Positions 44,210-56,670 of a DNA stretch of 64,000 bases are shown here, in pieces. Position numbers and translations under genes: made by a program. Under the pieces are notes generated by a model that was given only the letters and a program-made list of their open reading frames with translations, was not told the DNA's origin and searched no databases. Source of the stretch: Dipteris shenzhenensis. Lineage: Eukaryota; Polypodiophyta; Polypodiopsida; Gleicheniales. Location of the stretch: NCBI GenBank assembly GCA_047967505.1, contig CM106538.1; one strand, 5' to 3'. The first letter of the stretch is position 1, and every line of letters starts with the position of its first letter.

Positions 44210-45132
44210 AACCCATTGTAGATGGGTCATGCTACTTGTTGTTCTAATCAAGCTTGGATGTGACTGGTTGGATGCCAATAAAGTTGAGATTGATTTCCAG
44301 AACAGGGTTCTTTTGATGCCACATTTGCAGCCCATAGAGTGGATTTCTTCTCGACGGCTCTCTAAGCCAACAATTGTCAGACTTGTGGGTTTGGGGGAAA
44401 AAAACCAGCTTTTGGCAAAATACCCACAAGCATGCCAACAGCCACTATTGTTAACCTCATTCATGAGGTCCCTATAGTTGATACAAGACCATTTTCAACG
44501 GCACAGTGGTGGCAATCACCCACAAATCAAGGAAATAGAATAGTAGGTTGAAATGATGTTGAAAGAAAACATCATCAACTATTCCAAAAGCCCATGGGCC
44601 TGAGCCTCAGTTGGTTATGAAAATGGATAACACATTCAAGTTCTGTGTTGATTTCCAATGCTTGAACAAGGTCATAGCAAAGGATGAGAGCCCATAATGG
44701 ATGACATTTTGGATTAACTTGATCAAATTCATTGGGTTTGAAATCCGAGTGCTAGCAAATCTTGAGAAACAGGAAGATAAATGCAAGACTCCTTTCAGGA
44801 CACCGTTTGGTCTCTACAAGTTCATTTTTCATGATCTGATTTTAAAGGGCAAAGTGGTAGTATACCTGGATGATGTACTGATTCACACAACCACCCTTGA
44901 AGAGCATCTTAAGGTTTTGGAAGACATACTAGGCCTATTCAACCTCAGAATCAACAAAGCAAAATGTCATTTTGCCCATAATCCCCTTAAATACTTAGGT
45001 TTTATCATTTTTAAAGATGGTGTACCACTAGTTTTGTCAACTATAAAGATGGTGTATAGCTGGTACAAACTTGGATCCATCAAAGTGGCAAGATTTTTTG
45101 CTCGAGAATTCCTATTTTCATGGAATTCATGA
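44210..45132 (+). pseudogene. Ty3/gypsy protease and RT fragment with internal deletions
   Basis: LGCDWLDANKVEIDF (44250-44300) matches the LG-x-x-W block at the end of gypsy proteases. An RT part follows: KMDNTFKFCVDFQCLNKVIA (44622-44680), KTPFRTPFGLYKF (44785-44825), VVVYLDDVLIHTTTLEEHLK (44854-44910, YLDD catalytic box) and KCHFAHNPLKYLGFIIFKDG. The palm between 44700 and 44780 and between GLYKF and the YLDD box is missing sequence. It belongs to a different gypsy lineage from the chromoviruses elsewhere in the window. Confidence 0.7.
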
Positions 45133-45489
45133 CTTATTATACAAGGTATGATGGACACTTTAATGAATATAGAACTATATAATAAGACAATCTACATTTA
45201 ATACTCTCACTGGAAGACTCTCTTGGAGATGAGAACCGCTATATGTTTCAAGGTTGTAATTCATTGAATTAATCGGTGCTACCTTGATCTCTTCTCCCTC
45301 CTACAAAGAGAGTTGATTATATTACTTTATTTAAATCTTTCAAATTTGGAACTTTATACACTTTACATTTGGAAGCTTTCATCAAGTAGATATTTTAAAT
45401 TCTATGAGTTTTAAACCCAAAAGGACTAAATAATGTTTAAAGAAGGGCCTCCTATTTAAAAATGCTGAATGAAACTTCTAGAAACATGC
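45133..45489. other. No gene recognised
   Basis: AT-rich. It may contain the last residues of the minus-strand pseudogene to the right. Confidence 0.4.
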
Positions 45490-48060
45490 TTCAGATTGGT
45501 CTTCACCCTGTTAATGAAATTAATGAAAGCAAACATTATAATATATTCAAATGTATCAAAATAAATCTTAGTATGAATAAAAACTATTGAGAAAAGTATT
45601 ATAAAACTTACCGCATCATGTTCTCCCAAGAATGGCAATGATCCATGAGAGCTTTTGCAATTGATGCTACTTGGGTAGATGAGTGAACAATAATGAAGCT
45701 CCAAGACTGGAGCTGTGTTATGAGATTTGAATGCCAAAACCATGGCATCAATCTGCTTATGTCCCAGAGCAATATCATTGACACTTCCCTTTAGCTTGAA
45801 GCCATAGGGAATGTCAGTTATGGCTAACTTGTAGCCACATCTAGGAGTGCAAAATATTTCATGTCATAGCAAAAAACATTATATGGATTGACCCTTAAAG
45901 GGTCAGAGCGAGGGCTAAAGCTCTTCATGTTGTCATCTTTCTCTAATTGAGTTAGGCCTTTTGGCCTCTCCTTTTCAAGCCTTGCTGATTCAATATGTCT
46001 AAGAAATTTGCTTGCATAAGGGAAGTCCAAGGCGTTTGATTTTGCTCTGATTTTTTGCATCACAAACAAAAGAAATGATAAGTATACTTAGATCAATGCT
46101 ATGTATGCTTAAATTAATAACAATTGAAAAAAAGTAATTGGATGATATGGTTACTATTTTCTTGAATTCAATAAAGAAAGGTTTCAAAGAGTCAAATGCA
46201 TTAGACACTGGATAATCTGTGGTAATCTGCTCCCAAGTTTGTAGATTGAGTCTGACCATCATTTGCTCTTGCATTCTCATATAATGTCTTATGGCTACCA
46301 CAATAATAAGAATATATTAAATTATACATAAACATACTAAAAACATAAATGAAAATAAACTCATTCAAAAAATGAGTATAGAAGCTTACTCTTCAAAATA
46401 CAAAGACATTTGATTGAGGGAGAGCTCTCATGATGACCTAGGCCAATGTAAATAGGATAACCTTTTCATCCTTGATACCCTGCATAGATCTCCATATAGT
46501 GACCTTCATACCATCTAAAAGGGCCTTAACTGTAACATCTGCTCTTTTGCTCTTCCCTTTAAGGATGTTTCTGTCCCTTCATCTCTCCCTTTTCCCACAT
46601 ATCAAATATTTCTTCTTGGATGTCCCAGATTGGGCTTGATCTAAATACCAATTGAAAGAATTGGTTATATCTCCTCATAGCATTAGAGCATTTATTCTCT
46701 TAAAAAATTAAACTTGTTTCTTGATAGCAATGAATCGTTAATTGAATGGTAACCTTGTCATTAGTCCTCATGAAATCCAAGTATTCATTGTGGAAGAAAT
46801 ACATCCTCTTTATAAAATGTCTATACTTATTGTCAGTGTTGTGGTCCCAAGCCAATAGAATACTCTCTTCGTTAGTGAGACCAACATAAATCTTGCACTC
46901 TATAGTTTTCAAGTAGAGGGAGTTAGGATACTCATTGCACAATTGTCTCCTAGCCTCTAAACTATGCAACCCACCAATAACAAAATAATCATAGATATTT
47001 AATCTACTTCTATCAAAACTTCCCTTGTCTGGACACTGAGTTGGATCCACCATGACCAAAAAGGGGACCAAAGTGGTGGCAAAAGGATTAATCTTCATCT
47101 TTGCCTTTATATTGGTAACATGAAGTTTATGAGGTGGACTAACCTCAACTTTCAAGAGGTCTTCTACTTGTCTTTGGATCAATGGGAGGCCTATGAAGCT
47201 TTCTTATATGAATGATAAAAGTTCTCACTTCAACAAGCTTTGTATCCCTAATGTGCTTCCTTTTCTATTCTGCTTAGAAAACACTATACCAAAAGCTTGT
47301 AGCATGCCAAGCACAATAGTATCATCCTCATCATTAGCTTCTAAGTCAGAAGCTTTTTGTGGTTCAACCTACTTCTATTTCTTCCCTGTTGCACCCTTTC
47401 TATTGGCCTCTACACCACCAAGCCCAGGAGAAGAGTTTAACTTTGTCCTCTTCTTGCTCTCACTCTTTGTGGTCTTCTTCCTCTCAATCTCCATGGATAC
47501 TCTCTCATTAAAAATGTAAGGCACAAGAAGTGGGAGAAGGTTGGAGTTGGTCCTTATTGCTTTCTTCATCTATTATCTTAGGTCAATAGGATATATCATG
47601 TCAAAATCATAGTTATCTCAAAATTTGAGATATTCTTCATAGCAGAGCCTACACCCTTGGTGACTAAGAAGGTGACAACCTCATAGGGAACATCCTCAAT
47701 GTAAGTGAGTGACCCTATAAGGTCACAACACTTGGAAGTCTTCTCATTCTCTAAGAGGATAACACCCCTTGCCAAATACAATAGAAGGTGATTTTCCTTC
47801 TGCTCCAAGTACCATATGTTGTGAAGAAACCCATGGGTGGCAACAATAATGTCTTAGGAGCCTCCTTGGGGTGCTACAAGTACATTATTCTAACTTTGTG
47901 GCTTCAAGTTGAGAAGAACCCTTGGCTATACATTAGACACAAAAAGCTTCTTCTAAGTAGGAGGAGAGGTTTTCTTTGTCTTGCTCTTCTTGGGGGCTTT
48001 GGTAGAAGGAGTTGTTTCAGGAGAGGAAAAAAGATGCTCAGAGTCCCCTTGGTCACCTTG
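45490..48060 (-). pseudogene. Intron-containing pseudogene: ParB-like domain plus DNA-methylase-like domain
   Basis: Read right to left. A basic Ser/Pro/Lys-rich N-terminal part and a region around 47640-47850 of unknown type come first. A clean 160-codon stretch (46703-47182) has LVPFLVMVDPTQCPDKGSF, YDYFVIGGLHSLEARRQL (46949-46990) and GLTNEESILLAWDHNTDN (46831-46890). This order (G-G-x-H-S-x-x-A, then a GLT-x-E-E helix and an N-rich loop) recalls the ParB/sulfiredoxin fold. Further exons follow, and near the end ITDIPYG (45801-45815) and WSFIIVHSS (45677-45703) resemble motif IV and the next strand of N6-adenine/N4-cytosine DNA methylases. Three introns of 95-108 bp (46295-46389, 46047-46154, 45508-45611) have GT-AG ends. 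Several frameshifts and about ten stops kill it; most stops stand for Gln. Family names are inferred. Confidence 0.5.
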
Positions 48061-48123
48061 GGGCTACTTTACTTTGAGCTTGAGTTTCTTGCAACAAGGT
48101 ACATGACAAAATAGCATGTGTAA

Positions 48124-48234
48124 TAAATTATATATATATATATCTGTATATATATATGTATATATATATGTGTGTGTGTATATATGTATATATATATATA
48201 TCTGTGTGTGTGTATATACATATATATATGTGTG

Positions 48235-48277
<43 letters not shown>

Positions 48278-48422
48278 ATATGTATGTATGTATGTATGTA
48301 TGTACACACACACACATGCACGCATGCACACGTGCACTCACAGATGCACGCATGCACTCGTGCACACACACATATGCACACGCATGCGCATGCGCGCACA
48401 CACACATCTTAGTATAAATTAT

Positions 48423-48506
<84 letters not shown>

Positions 48507-48880
48507 AGGGATATATATATAGATATGTATGTATGTATGTATGTATGTATATATATATAGAGAGAGAGAGAATATATTATATATTTTATTTAAGATTATA
48601 CATATGTCTAAATATAGATAAACATATATACTATATATATAGATAATATATAATATAATATAAATATTTACATATTTTTTATTTACATATACATTATGAT
48701 ATATTATTTATTTATGTATCTCTCTCTGTGTGTATATTTCTTATAATATATATATATATATATATAGGAGAGAGGGAAAACACACAGAGAGAGAGAGAGA
48801 GAATACATACATACATGCACGCATGCATGCATACACACATACATACATATATACATACATACATATATATATATACTACT
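48124..48880. repeat. Large compound microsatellite cluster
   Basis: TA tracts (48124-48230), TG (48228-48273), GTAT (48275-48303), CA/CG-rich purine-pyrimidine (48303-48408), TA (48428-48462), GA (48463-48500), GTAT (48524-48552), AT-rich, TA (48746-48768), GA (48784-48802), then CATA (48804-48872). Long alternating purine-pyrimidine runs could form Z-DNA, and TG and CA tracts can pair as arms. All open frames here are artefacts. Confidence 0.95.
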
Positions 48881-49399
48881 CTTTAAGGAGAGGTTTCGAA
48901 TTGAAGAAGGTGAGATATGCCACATGGAGGGAGAAGAGAAGTTGCAGAGGAGGGAAAGGATCATAGAGGATATGCCATGTGGGTGGAGATGAGAAGCTAA
49001 ATATTGGAGAAGCTCGAACAGAAGGCCGCCATGTCATGGCTGATGCACAGTAGCCAGATTCTAGACAACAAACAGAACTATAAGCGATGTGTAGATCTGG
49101 CGTAAGAGCACTCAGCTCCGGACTGAACACTTGATTGCTCAACAGACTATGCAGGCCTAACGCGTGCATGTAATAGGTCTCGTCAATGGGACACAACACC
49201 AGATGGCAACAAAGCCAAGAAACTCACAATTGTAGAAGAACACATGGTTCTTCTATTCTTTGATCTATTTCTTATCTTATCTTATCTTACTATCGAGGCA
49301 AGCAAAAATGTCCCATGCACCAAAGAGCAAGGTTACATGGTGCAAGGAGAATCCTGCAAGGTTGGCACATCATTCAAAAGCATCCAAAAGGTTGCCTTG
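48881..49399. other. No gene recognised
   Basis: A short duplicated motif ('gagatatgccacatg(g)agg' / 'gatatgccatgtgggtgg') occurs at 48912 and 48969. Nothing else was identified. Confidence 0.4.
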
Positions 49400-49800
49400 G
49401 AGTTGATTAGTGTCCAAACACAAAGTTTGTATATGAGTGAAAGTTTGAAGGAGTTGTCATAGACCAAAAGTTTGAGGGTTCGTATAAAAAATAGTTAAAT
49501 TTTCAAGAGCTATGTAGTTTATCAAGGTCAATAAAAGAGTGCCTGTAAGTTTATTATACTGAACACTTAAGGTATACAAGCTTCCAAGCTTAACAATTTG
49601 TGGTGGAAGAATCCATCCATCGAGCCGGTACACATATTGTGAAAAAATGCCAAAAGCGAGCTTAACTCCTCCAAAGCAAAGCAATTTTCCAAGGTTGTGG
49701 GATCACTACCTGTGAGTCCATTGTTCCAATGATAAAGCAATTGAAGTTGTTGTAGCTAGGTGTATTAGTAGTGGGCTGACAGTGAAACTCTGCTCAAGGT
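49400..49800 (-). pseudogene. Leucine-rich-repeat receptor-type pseudogene fragment
   Basis: The minus strand carries plant-type LRR units in changing frames. LYHWNNGLTGSDPTTLENCFA (about 49660-49740) and ILPPQIVKLGSLYTLSVQYN (about 49550-49620) are followed by KLTGTLLLTLINYIALENL. They fit LxxLxLxxNxLTGxIPxxL with the frameshifts expected in a dead copy. At least three repeats are visible. No kinase domain is nearby. The parent gene was probably an LRR receptor kinase or receptor-like protein. Confidence 0.55.
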
Positions 49801-51833
49801 AAGATGTTGGAAGGTGGAGCAACAAGGAGCTCCAAGAGAAGGGGCGGCCAAGGGGAGTGCTTAACCAAAAAGGCAAAGAAGGGAGGCAAGGGCCAATGGT
49901 ACAACTGCAATTGGTGTTGCAAATGATCATGAATGTGACAAAGGTAATAGTTTGAAAAGTAGGTGAAGGGCACGATTGTCCGCAGAGTATCCTTTAAGTA
50001 GTAGCATGGATTTCCATCCCTAAATAAAATGCAAGAGTGTGGGTCAGAAATGATAGTGGTAAAAATAGAATAGGGAATAATAGTGGAAATGAGTATCATA
50101 ACTTAACATCAAGCTGACACCACTATTCACCTTTCTAATAAAGGTGAAAGGGAGACTAAGTGTGTGTGTTAGGACTAGGAATTCACTCCTAGAAATAGGT
50201 AGTGGTTTTGTCCAGGTTAATAGTGAATTTGAACTTGCAATTTATTTGAAAAAATGACTTTTATTAATAACAGAATATACATTCATAAAGGGCATTTCTA
50301 AAATAACGGATCTTATAGAGATTGGGTTGAGAAGAATTCCAGCGTCAAGGATTGTTACTTGCCACTATCCAACAAGCTTAAGTTAGTATTATAGATTAAA
50401 CTAGAAGGGAAGATAGGTGTCATTATCCTTGACTGCTTGTTATTGCAATTAGGAACTCCCATCCATAGCTAACTCAGAGTTTTAACTTGAAAATAAGAAT
50501 TATATTGAGAGCTAAAACTAGAAATATTGAAGTAGAAAGAGGGGTTCAATGAGATGATTTGGAAGGGAACAGTCGAAAATACCATAAACCATGTCACAAT
50601 TGTATTCTTGCAAACTAATTATACCAAGGTCTCATAAAACCTTTAAGAAGAACTCATAGAATATCATATAATGAAAAAGGTGAATGTAACAATTCCATGG
50701 TAAATCCGTTTGACCATTCCATCAACATATCCACTTCATAAAACATTTCTTGTATTTTAAAGACAGAAAACCGGTAAATATTAAGTGAGCAGCTAGTTGG
50801 GATAAGTTAGAAGTTGTCAGAACTCTGCCATCATTTGAATTGAGCTGCAAAGGCATGCGTATGCATAAAGAGGAAACTCGTGGACATAAACGAAACAAAT
50901 GAGTGGACTGTTGGGCTAGGGCTGGGTATGCATAGCCACCATTACTTGGTCATAGGCAAGACACACCCTTCTATAAGTATGTACATACCCAAAGTAGCAA
51001 AAAGCATTATCAGAAAGATAAAAATAGCAGGCATATCAAGGCTATGGATTAATATGATGCATAGACATAGACATGGCCCTAGCCCATTTTTTTAGGATAT
51101 GGGTAAGCAAGAGAAGACCATGCATACATGCCATCAAGCACACAAGAAACTAACCATCTATGAGACAAAGGAGATAAAGGAGATGCCCATCACAGACCAT
51201 CAATATGGGTCTGAATGAGCAGGCAATCATGGTCACAAACTAGATAAAAAGAGTGGTGACTAATGTATTCTTATAAAACATTTAGGCTCACTTATCATAA
51301 GTATCATATCCAAACAACTTACAATTTGTATGCAAATAGACATGGTTGAAGTAGAATAGAATCCAAAGTCTTGTGTCTTAAATCTACTAGCTTTGGTTAA
51401 GAGTACCTATTTCTAGCTTGTCTTGATTGAAGAAACAACATACTAGTTTAGCTACTTCTCTAAGTCTAAGTAGGTCCCTTGTTATTGTGCTATCATCAAT
51501 TGAATGTGCTAAATTCTCCTTCCCTAGCAAAACTCTTTGATCTCCTAGTGCCTTTGCATGATTCAACTCTCCATATTGCTCTTGAGGTACAAACTCCAGA
51601 TTTATAATCACCCATTTGTGGTGGGCTAATCTTCTATAGATCATCAATTGAGACATCGACCTCCTTCATTGTTAGTTTAAATTCCCGACATGAGACATTC
51701 ATATGCATTATTAAGGTGCTAATATTAATTTAAAAAACATAAGCAGTGGTGGGAAGAACTTAAAAAATAATGAGTTCTAAATAAAATTTTGGTTCACTTG
51801 TAAATGAAAATGTGCTCAAATGTAAATGAAATT
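49801..51833. other. No gene recognised
   Basis: The left 150 bp may hold further eroded LRR units. An 89-codon minus frame at 51387-51656 and a 71-codon plus frame at 50880-51095 match nothing I know. Confidence 0.4.
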
Positions 51834-52200
51834 AAGGAAATTATAAATTATAGCATCAAACTTAAAAATTAAATAAGTATTGAATTAGAATTTATAGCAT
51901 TAGAATTTAAATTAAAGAGTACTCATATTTAAATTAGATTACAAGACTTATTAATTAAAAAATACTCATATTTAAATTACATTGTGAGGAAATTATAAAT
52001 TGTAGCATCAAACTTAAAAATTAAATAACATATTTAAATTAAAGCGAGGAAATTATAAGTTGTAGCATCAAACTTAAAAATTAAATAAGTATTGAATTAA
52101 ACATTATAGCATTAGACTTTAAATTAAAAAGTACTCATATTTAAATTAGATTGCAAGACTTATTAATTGAAAAATACTCATATTTAAATTACATTGTGAG
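51834..52200. repeat. AT-rich direct repeats (about 150-210 bp)
   Basis: A unit with 'ggaaattataaattatagcatcaaacttaaaaattaaataagtattgaatta' followed by 'tactcatatttaaattagatt' and 'tactcatatttaaattacattgtgag' occurs at 51834-51988 and 52047-52200, with a shorter copy between. Differences are few. Confidence 0.85.
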
Positions 52201-53724
52201 ACATATAAAGAGTGGGACTTTTAAATTTAGCCATCGGACTTATAAATTTAAAACATATACATTAGCTAACACATTAAATTTGAACAACTGCCAATGATGG
52301 AGCATAGAGTACTCTGATTCAAATAAATATTGAACTAATATATCAATAATTGTTTGTATGTAGGAAATGTCATATTCTCACACATTTAAGTGTACAAAGA
52401 TGGTCGTCCATCTTGGTTAGGATTGAATTGTAGTCTACATCTTGGTGCAATATTAAAAATGTTACATACTGTTGGTTTTGAAGGATGATTGGTTGCATTG
52501 TTGGTTTTGAAGAATTTTAATTCAAGACCTTGCAAACATAAATCCTTGTTGGCTCAAAAGATCTCTCTTTGATAGTGCATATACTAAGATTTCCACACTA
52601 ACGTATACCCACAGCTATTGTAGAGTGATCACATATCTTGCCTTTAGACAAGCATGCCTTGAGTCAAGCAGACCATGATGGTGCTATGGATTGAACAAGT
52701 TCTCTACTAATGGCGGTGATGGAGAGGCTACAGGTGTAGGTGTAAGTGAGTGTGTGGGAGAGGGTGCACTGTGCATGCGAGAAGATGGAGATGGAAAGAC
52801 CTTTTGGATGTGTAGTGGGTGGCTCATATGAATGTGTTAGTATAAGATGGTTCATGCACATGTCACGGAAGATAAATGGGGGAACATATGTGATGGAGTA
52901 TATTCCTAGCTTCTTTAAAAACTAAAAGATGTGGATTGTGCAAATTTGGATGGAATGGAAGACATTGTAGGAGGGTTTGTGGTGGGTGCATTTGTGGTTG
53001 TCCTAGAACCTTCTTATGCTCCACCTTGTGCAAGCATTAATGTGACTAGTCATTGTGAGGTATTGGTGATTGAATGAGTGCTAGGTATTCTTTATGTAAT
53101 CCACTCTAGTACAAACTGGCGTAAGTATTGTTCTCCAAAATTTTCAAAGAAGATATCTAGGAAGAGTTCTCATAGGGTTCTCACCCACACTCAAGCATGA
53201 TAAAAACATGATTTTGGACATTGCTTTTGCCAATATTGAAAGTGGTCTTAATGATGTCTTTAGAAATACACATCCTCATACTTCAATACTTTTTTTAAAG
53301 TTCTCTGAGCTCTAGATACTCACAATACTTCCTCGTATGAGCTATCTATTCACATTTATCCATGTATTATTAAAATCTAGCTGAGTTTTCTAAAAAATTG
53401 TAATCATAATATGCAAGACATACATGATAATTTTTAATTTGGATATGGTTTTTAAAATATTATTTTGTTGATATGTTCTACCAAATTGATCATTGGTATG
53501 TGTCTATCCTCCCTATCTTAAGTGCAGGTGGAAATAAAGATATTATCTTTTGAAAAAGATAAACTATCAACTATGAGTGTACTAGGGATGGTGTCTAAAA
53601 CTTGGTTTTTGCAACACTTTATATTTCCCTAAGGTTGAGTTTCAACTAAGAAATTCCTATTGCTAATCACTATTTCTTTGGTGTGTAACACATAATCTAC
53701 TTAGCAAGAATAGAATAGAATTTT
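52201..53724. other. No gene recognised
   Basis: AT-rich sequence with short frames only; no element end or RNA gene seen. Confidence 0.4.
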
Positions 53725-54150
53725 AAAGAGTCAAGTGTTAGCCTACGTCTTTAAAAGCTTTTTAAAAATAACATTAAACAATGGAAACAAATCTTAGATT
53801 TAACTCAAAATGTAACATACAGTTTAAGAGACAGCCGAGAGATGAGTGCCAGCCTAAATCTTAAAAAACTTAAAAGTAGATAACATTGAACATTAAAGAA
53901 TAATGGAAACACATCCAAAATCTAACTTAGACTACTCGAGAGAGAGTTGAGTGCAAACCTGTCTTTAAAAATTTTAATTTCAATTAATTTTTAGAGATAT
54001 TATCATATCTCTTTAATGTTTTTTGAGATGAGCCGGCACTCGACTCTCTCGAGAGTAAAGAGATATGAAAACACCTCTAAAATTTAATTTGAGTCATAAC
54101 ACATAACTTAAGGGAGAGAGTTAAGTGCTAGCCTAAGCTTTTAAAAAATC
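53725..54150. repeat. Repeat family with one inverted member and a central hairpin
   Basis: A core like 'gagagagttgagtgc.agcct' occurs in direct orientation near 53729, 53833, 53940 and 54113 and inverted at 54032-54053. Arms 53934-53954 and 54036-54053 can pair. Between them AGAGATAT-TATC-ATATCTCT (53993-54012) is a short hairpin. The layout is like a small MITE or a foldback derivative; no target duplication could be confirmed. Confidence 0.6.
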
Positions 54151-54841
54151 AAAAAGCTAAATAAATTCATGTAAGAAAGCTGAAAGTAGTAGGATGTGGA
54201 TGCAAGGGTATGCTAAATAGGAGAGCAAAGCTAAGTCAGATATAAGAGTAAGTATTTGTAAGAGTTAAAAGTCACACAACTTTTTCCATATGTGTTATTC
54301 ATGCAAATACCAAACTAAATTGTATTAATAAGGGTCTATTTGTAAAAACCAAAGATGATAATTCATTGAATATGTTCATAGTGCAATAGCTTTCTTGGGT
54401 TGGGCATTGCGTATACTATGTTAACTAATGCGAAGGATTTGCACCCCACTTTGCCATATCCTTCACTAGTCTACTTTTTGGTTGTTCGGAACATTCATTC
54501 CCCTCATTTGTTCATGGTCTGAGTTGAATTCCTAATATGTCAATTTTAGGCTTCAACATTTGCCCAAGCTCTTGCTTAAGCCATGTCACCATGGCTTGGA
54601 TCTCCCTCTCCCAATCTAGTATTAGTTATGAGTGTTGCATATCCATCATCTTGTTAGTGGCTTCTTGCATTCACTAAAGAGGTTGAAGATTTGTGTTCCC
54701 TCAAACTCCAACACCTAGTCCATTTTGTAGTGCTAGTTCTTCGTGAAATTCAAGGTAAGGATGAGTTTGTTGGTGTTGTACACATACTAAAGTTACGTAA
54801 GGCTGTCGAGTAATGTTTTATCACCTCAAATCTTCTACGCT
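54151..54841. other. No gene recognised
   Basis: Nothing identifiable except that it should hold the 5' end of the gag region to the right. Confidence 0.35.
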
Positions 54842-54959
54842 TTGTCGATCAATAGATTGATGGATCTTTGCCATGTTTGCTCATTATTTAGTGGAATGAA
54901 GAGGGAGATAGGAAATACCAATCGCCTGCTGAATTTGATATCACTGAATCTACTAGGCC

Positions 54960-56120
54960 CACATCTAGGCGTCATCCCACCAATCGTTCCGATGAGTCCA
55001 AACCAAGCTAGCCTCAAATGGAAGTTTCTCGAGTTTAAGGCAGGCAAGAAAGAAGATCCTGACAGTCACATAGCCTACTTCAAAACAAGGTGTGATGAGC
55101 CAGTGGCTTCGATGGAATGTTTGGTGACATGGAAAAGCTGCAGCAATTTGCTGGTGCCTTAAGCAAGCGGGCCATGAGCTGGTTCAGTCCGTATGGGTAG
55201 ACCACTTTCTCACCTATGACGAGCATGCGCACACAGTTTCTTCAAAGTTCTCAAAAATAGAAGACTCCCAACGACATCCAAAAAAAATTACGAGAGCTTC
55301 GTCAAAAGAAGCTCACGGTCGAAGATTATGCTCAGAAGTTCCGTAATCTTAATGCCCATTTGGACATGGCAAAAAGACCAATGACAGAAACATTGGCAGA
55401 GTACTTTTGCAAAGGATTAAAAGTGGATATTCGCAACTCTGTTAGTGGACTAGAGATCTCCATCGCAAATGGATTCAATACCCTAATTGATGTCGCCAAG
55501 CGGGCCGAGAGGCACTATGGATCACGTAAAAGCAAGAGGAATGATTTAGATAGCAAGACTGACTTGGATGAGGAGGTTTCTGACAGTGATTCCGATGATA
55601 ACACAGATGAGGATAGTGAGGAGTCCAACAGTGGCTCAGATGATGATGACAATAAATCAAAGAAAAAGAAACGGCACAAGAAGCGGTCACCCAAGGTGAA
55701 GAAGGAATTAAAGAAATCCAAAAAGGAGAAGAAGTGTTCCAAGAAGAAGGCCAATGAATTGGAAAAGATATTGAAGGAAAAACTCAAAAATATGGGAGTC
55801 AACCAGCCCACAACATGGGTGATATGTGGTATTTGCAGAAAGAATCACCCGTGAGAGTTTTGTTGGTACAACCCACAAGCCCGCAACAATTTGGCACAAG
55901 TACCCCATACACCGGTGGCTAGGGCCAATCAAGTGGCCATTGATCCACGAGCAGAACAGCATGTGGCTCAAATTTAGTAGTGTAATAAGTGGAACCAACA
56001 AGGCAATTGGAACCAGCAATGGAATGGTTAGGGCCAAAGCTCTAGATCCAGCAAAGATTGTAATTACTGTTAGGAAAACGGGCATTGGGCAAGTTTGGAT
56101 TGTTCGTTATGGTGCCAACA
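54960..56120 (+). pseudogene. First gag region with highly charged C-terminal extension
   Basis: The stretch reads as a gypsy-type gag: KWKFLEFKAGKKEDPDSHIA (55018-55075), then across frames 'GDMEKLQQFAGALSKRAMSW' (55122-55182), 'LRELRQKKLTVEDYAQKF' and LAEYFCKGLKVDIRNSV (55390-55440). An unusual block follows (55540-55780): a run of about 40 residues dominated by Asp/Ser/Glu, then about 50 dominated by Lys. Two Cys/His stretches come next, CGICRKNHP at 55831-55857 and CNYC...GHW...C at 56054-56100. Single frameshifts and stops occur. No protease follows, so this gag is separate from the element downstream. Confidence 0.65.
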
Positions 56121-56610
56121 TTAAACTGAATGAGGGCTGGAGATTATACAATGGCCACGGCAAGGAAAAAATGACATTGATCTACCGCCAGCACATACTC
56201 ATGCCATCTTAATCGAAGAGATTGGTGCCTGGTCATTCTGTTTAGACAAGTCGAGATGCCCAAACCCTTTGCCTTCCCGATGGGAGCTTTGGGTACCCAC
56301 GCTTCAGATGCCTCGACCACCACCATCAGTTTTGACTGATGTGTTCGTGATTATGGAGTCCAAAGGCCTGGTTACGGCCATAAAAGTGCAAACAAGGGAG
56401 CAACCCAATGGATTTTGGAAGAGGAGAATCTCAAAAGCAAGTGTTCATAAGAGCAACAGGCAATCTACAAGTGCTATCGAACACGAGCTTTGCTTTGTAC
56501 CTTGCAACGTGGATTCACTTGTTGGAATCGTGTGAGTTCGAGAGCCCACAGAGATACTATTCAACAAATAGCCGCTTTCAAAGCTTGGAAACTGAATTGA
56601 GATAAGTCTT
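56121..56610 (+). other. Junction between two gag regions
   Basis: No domain was recognised. An expected 5' LTR (TGTTACGAGAATT...) for the downstream element is absent, so that element is probably 5'-truncated here. Confidence 0.4.
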
Positions 56611-56670
56611 GTGTTTGTGTGTATTTCCTTTCATAGTGATTTCTTCTTTGCACCGTGCACATACTTAACT

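Noticed and set aside
48064-48461. Open frames of about 100 codons rich in His/Thr/Tyr/Cys in both strands
   Set aside because: They are translations of TG/CA/TA microsatellites and have no stop codons by composition.
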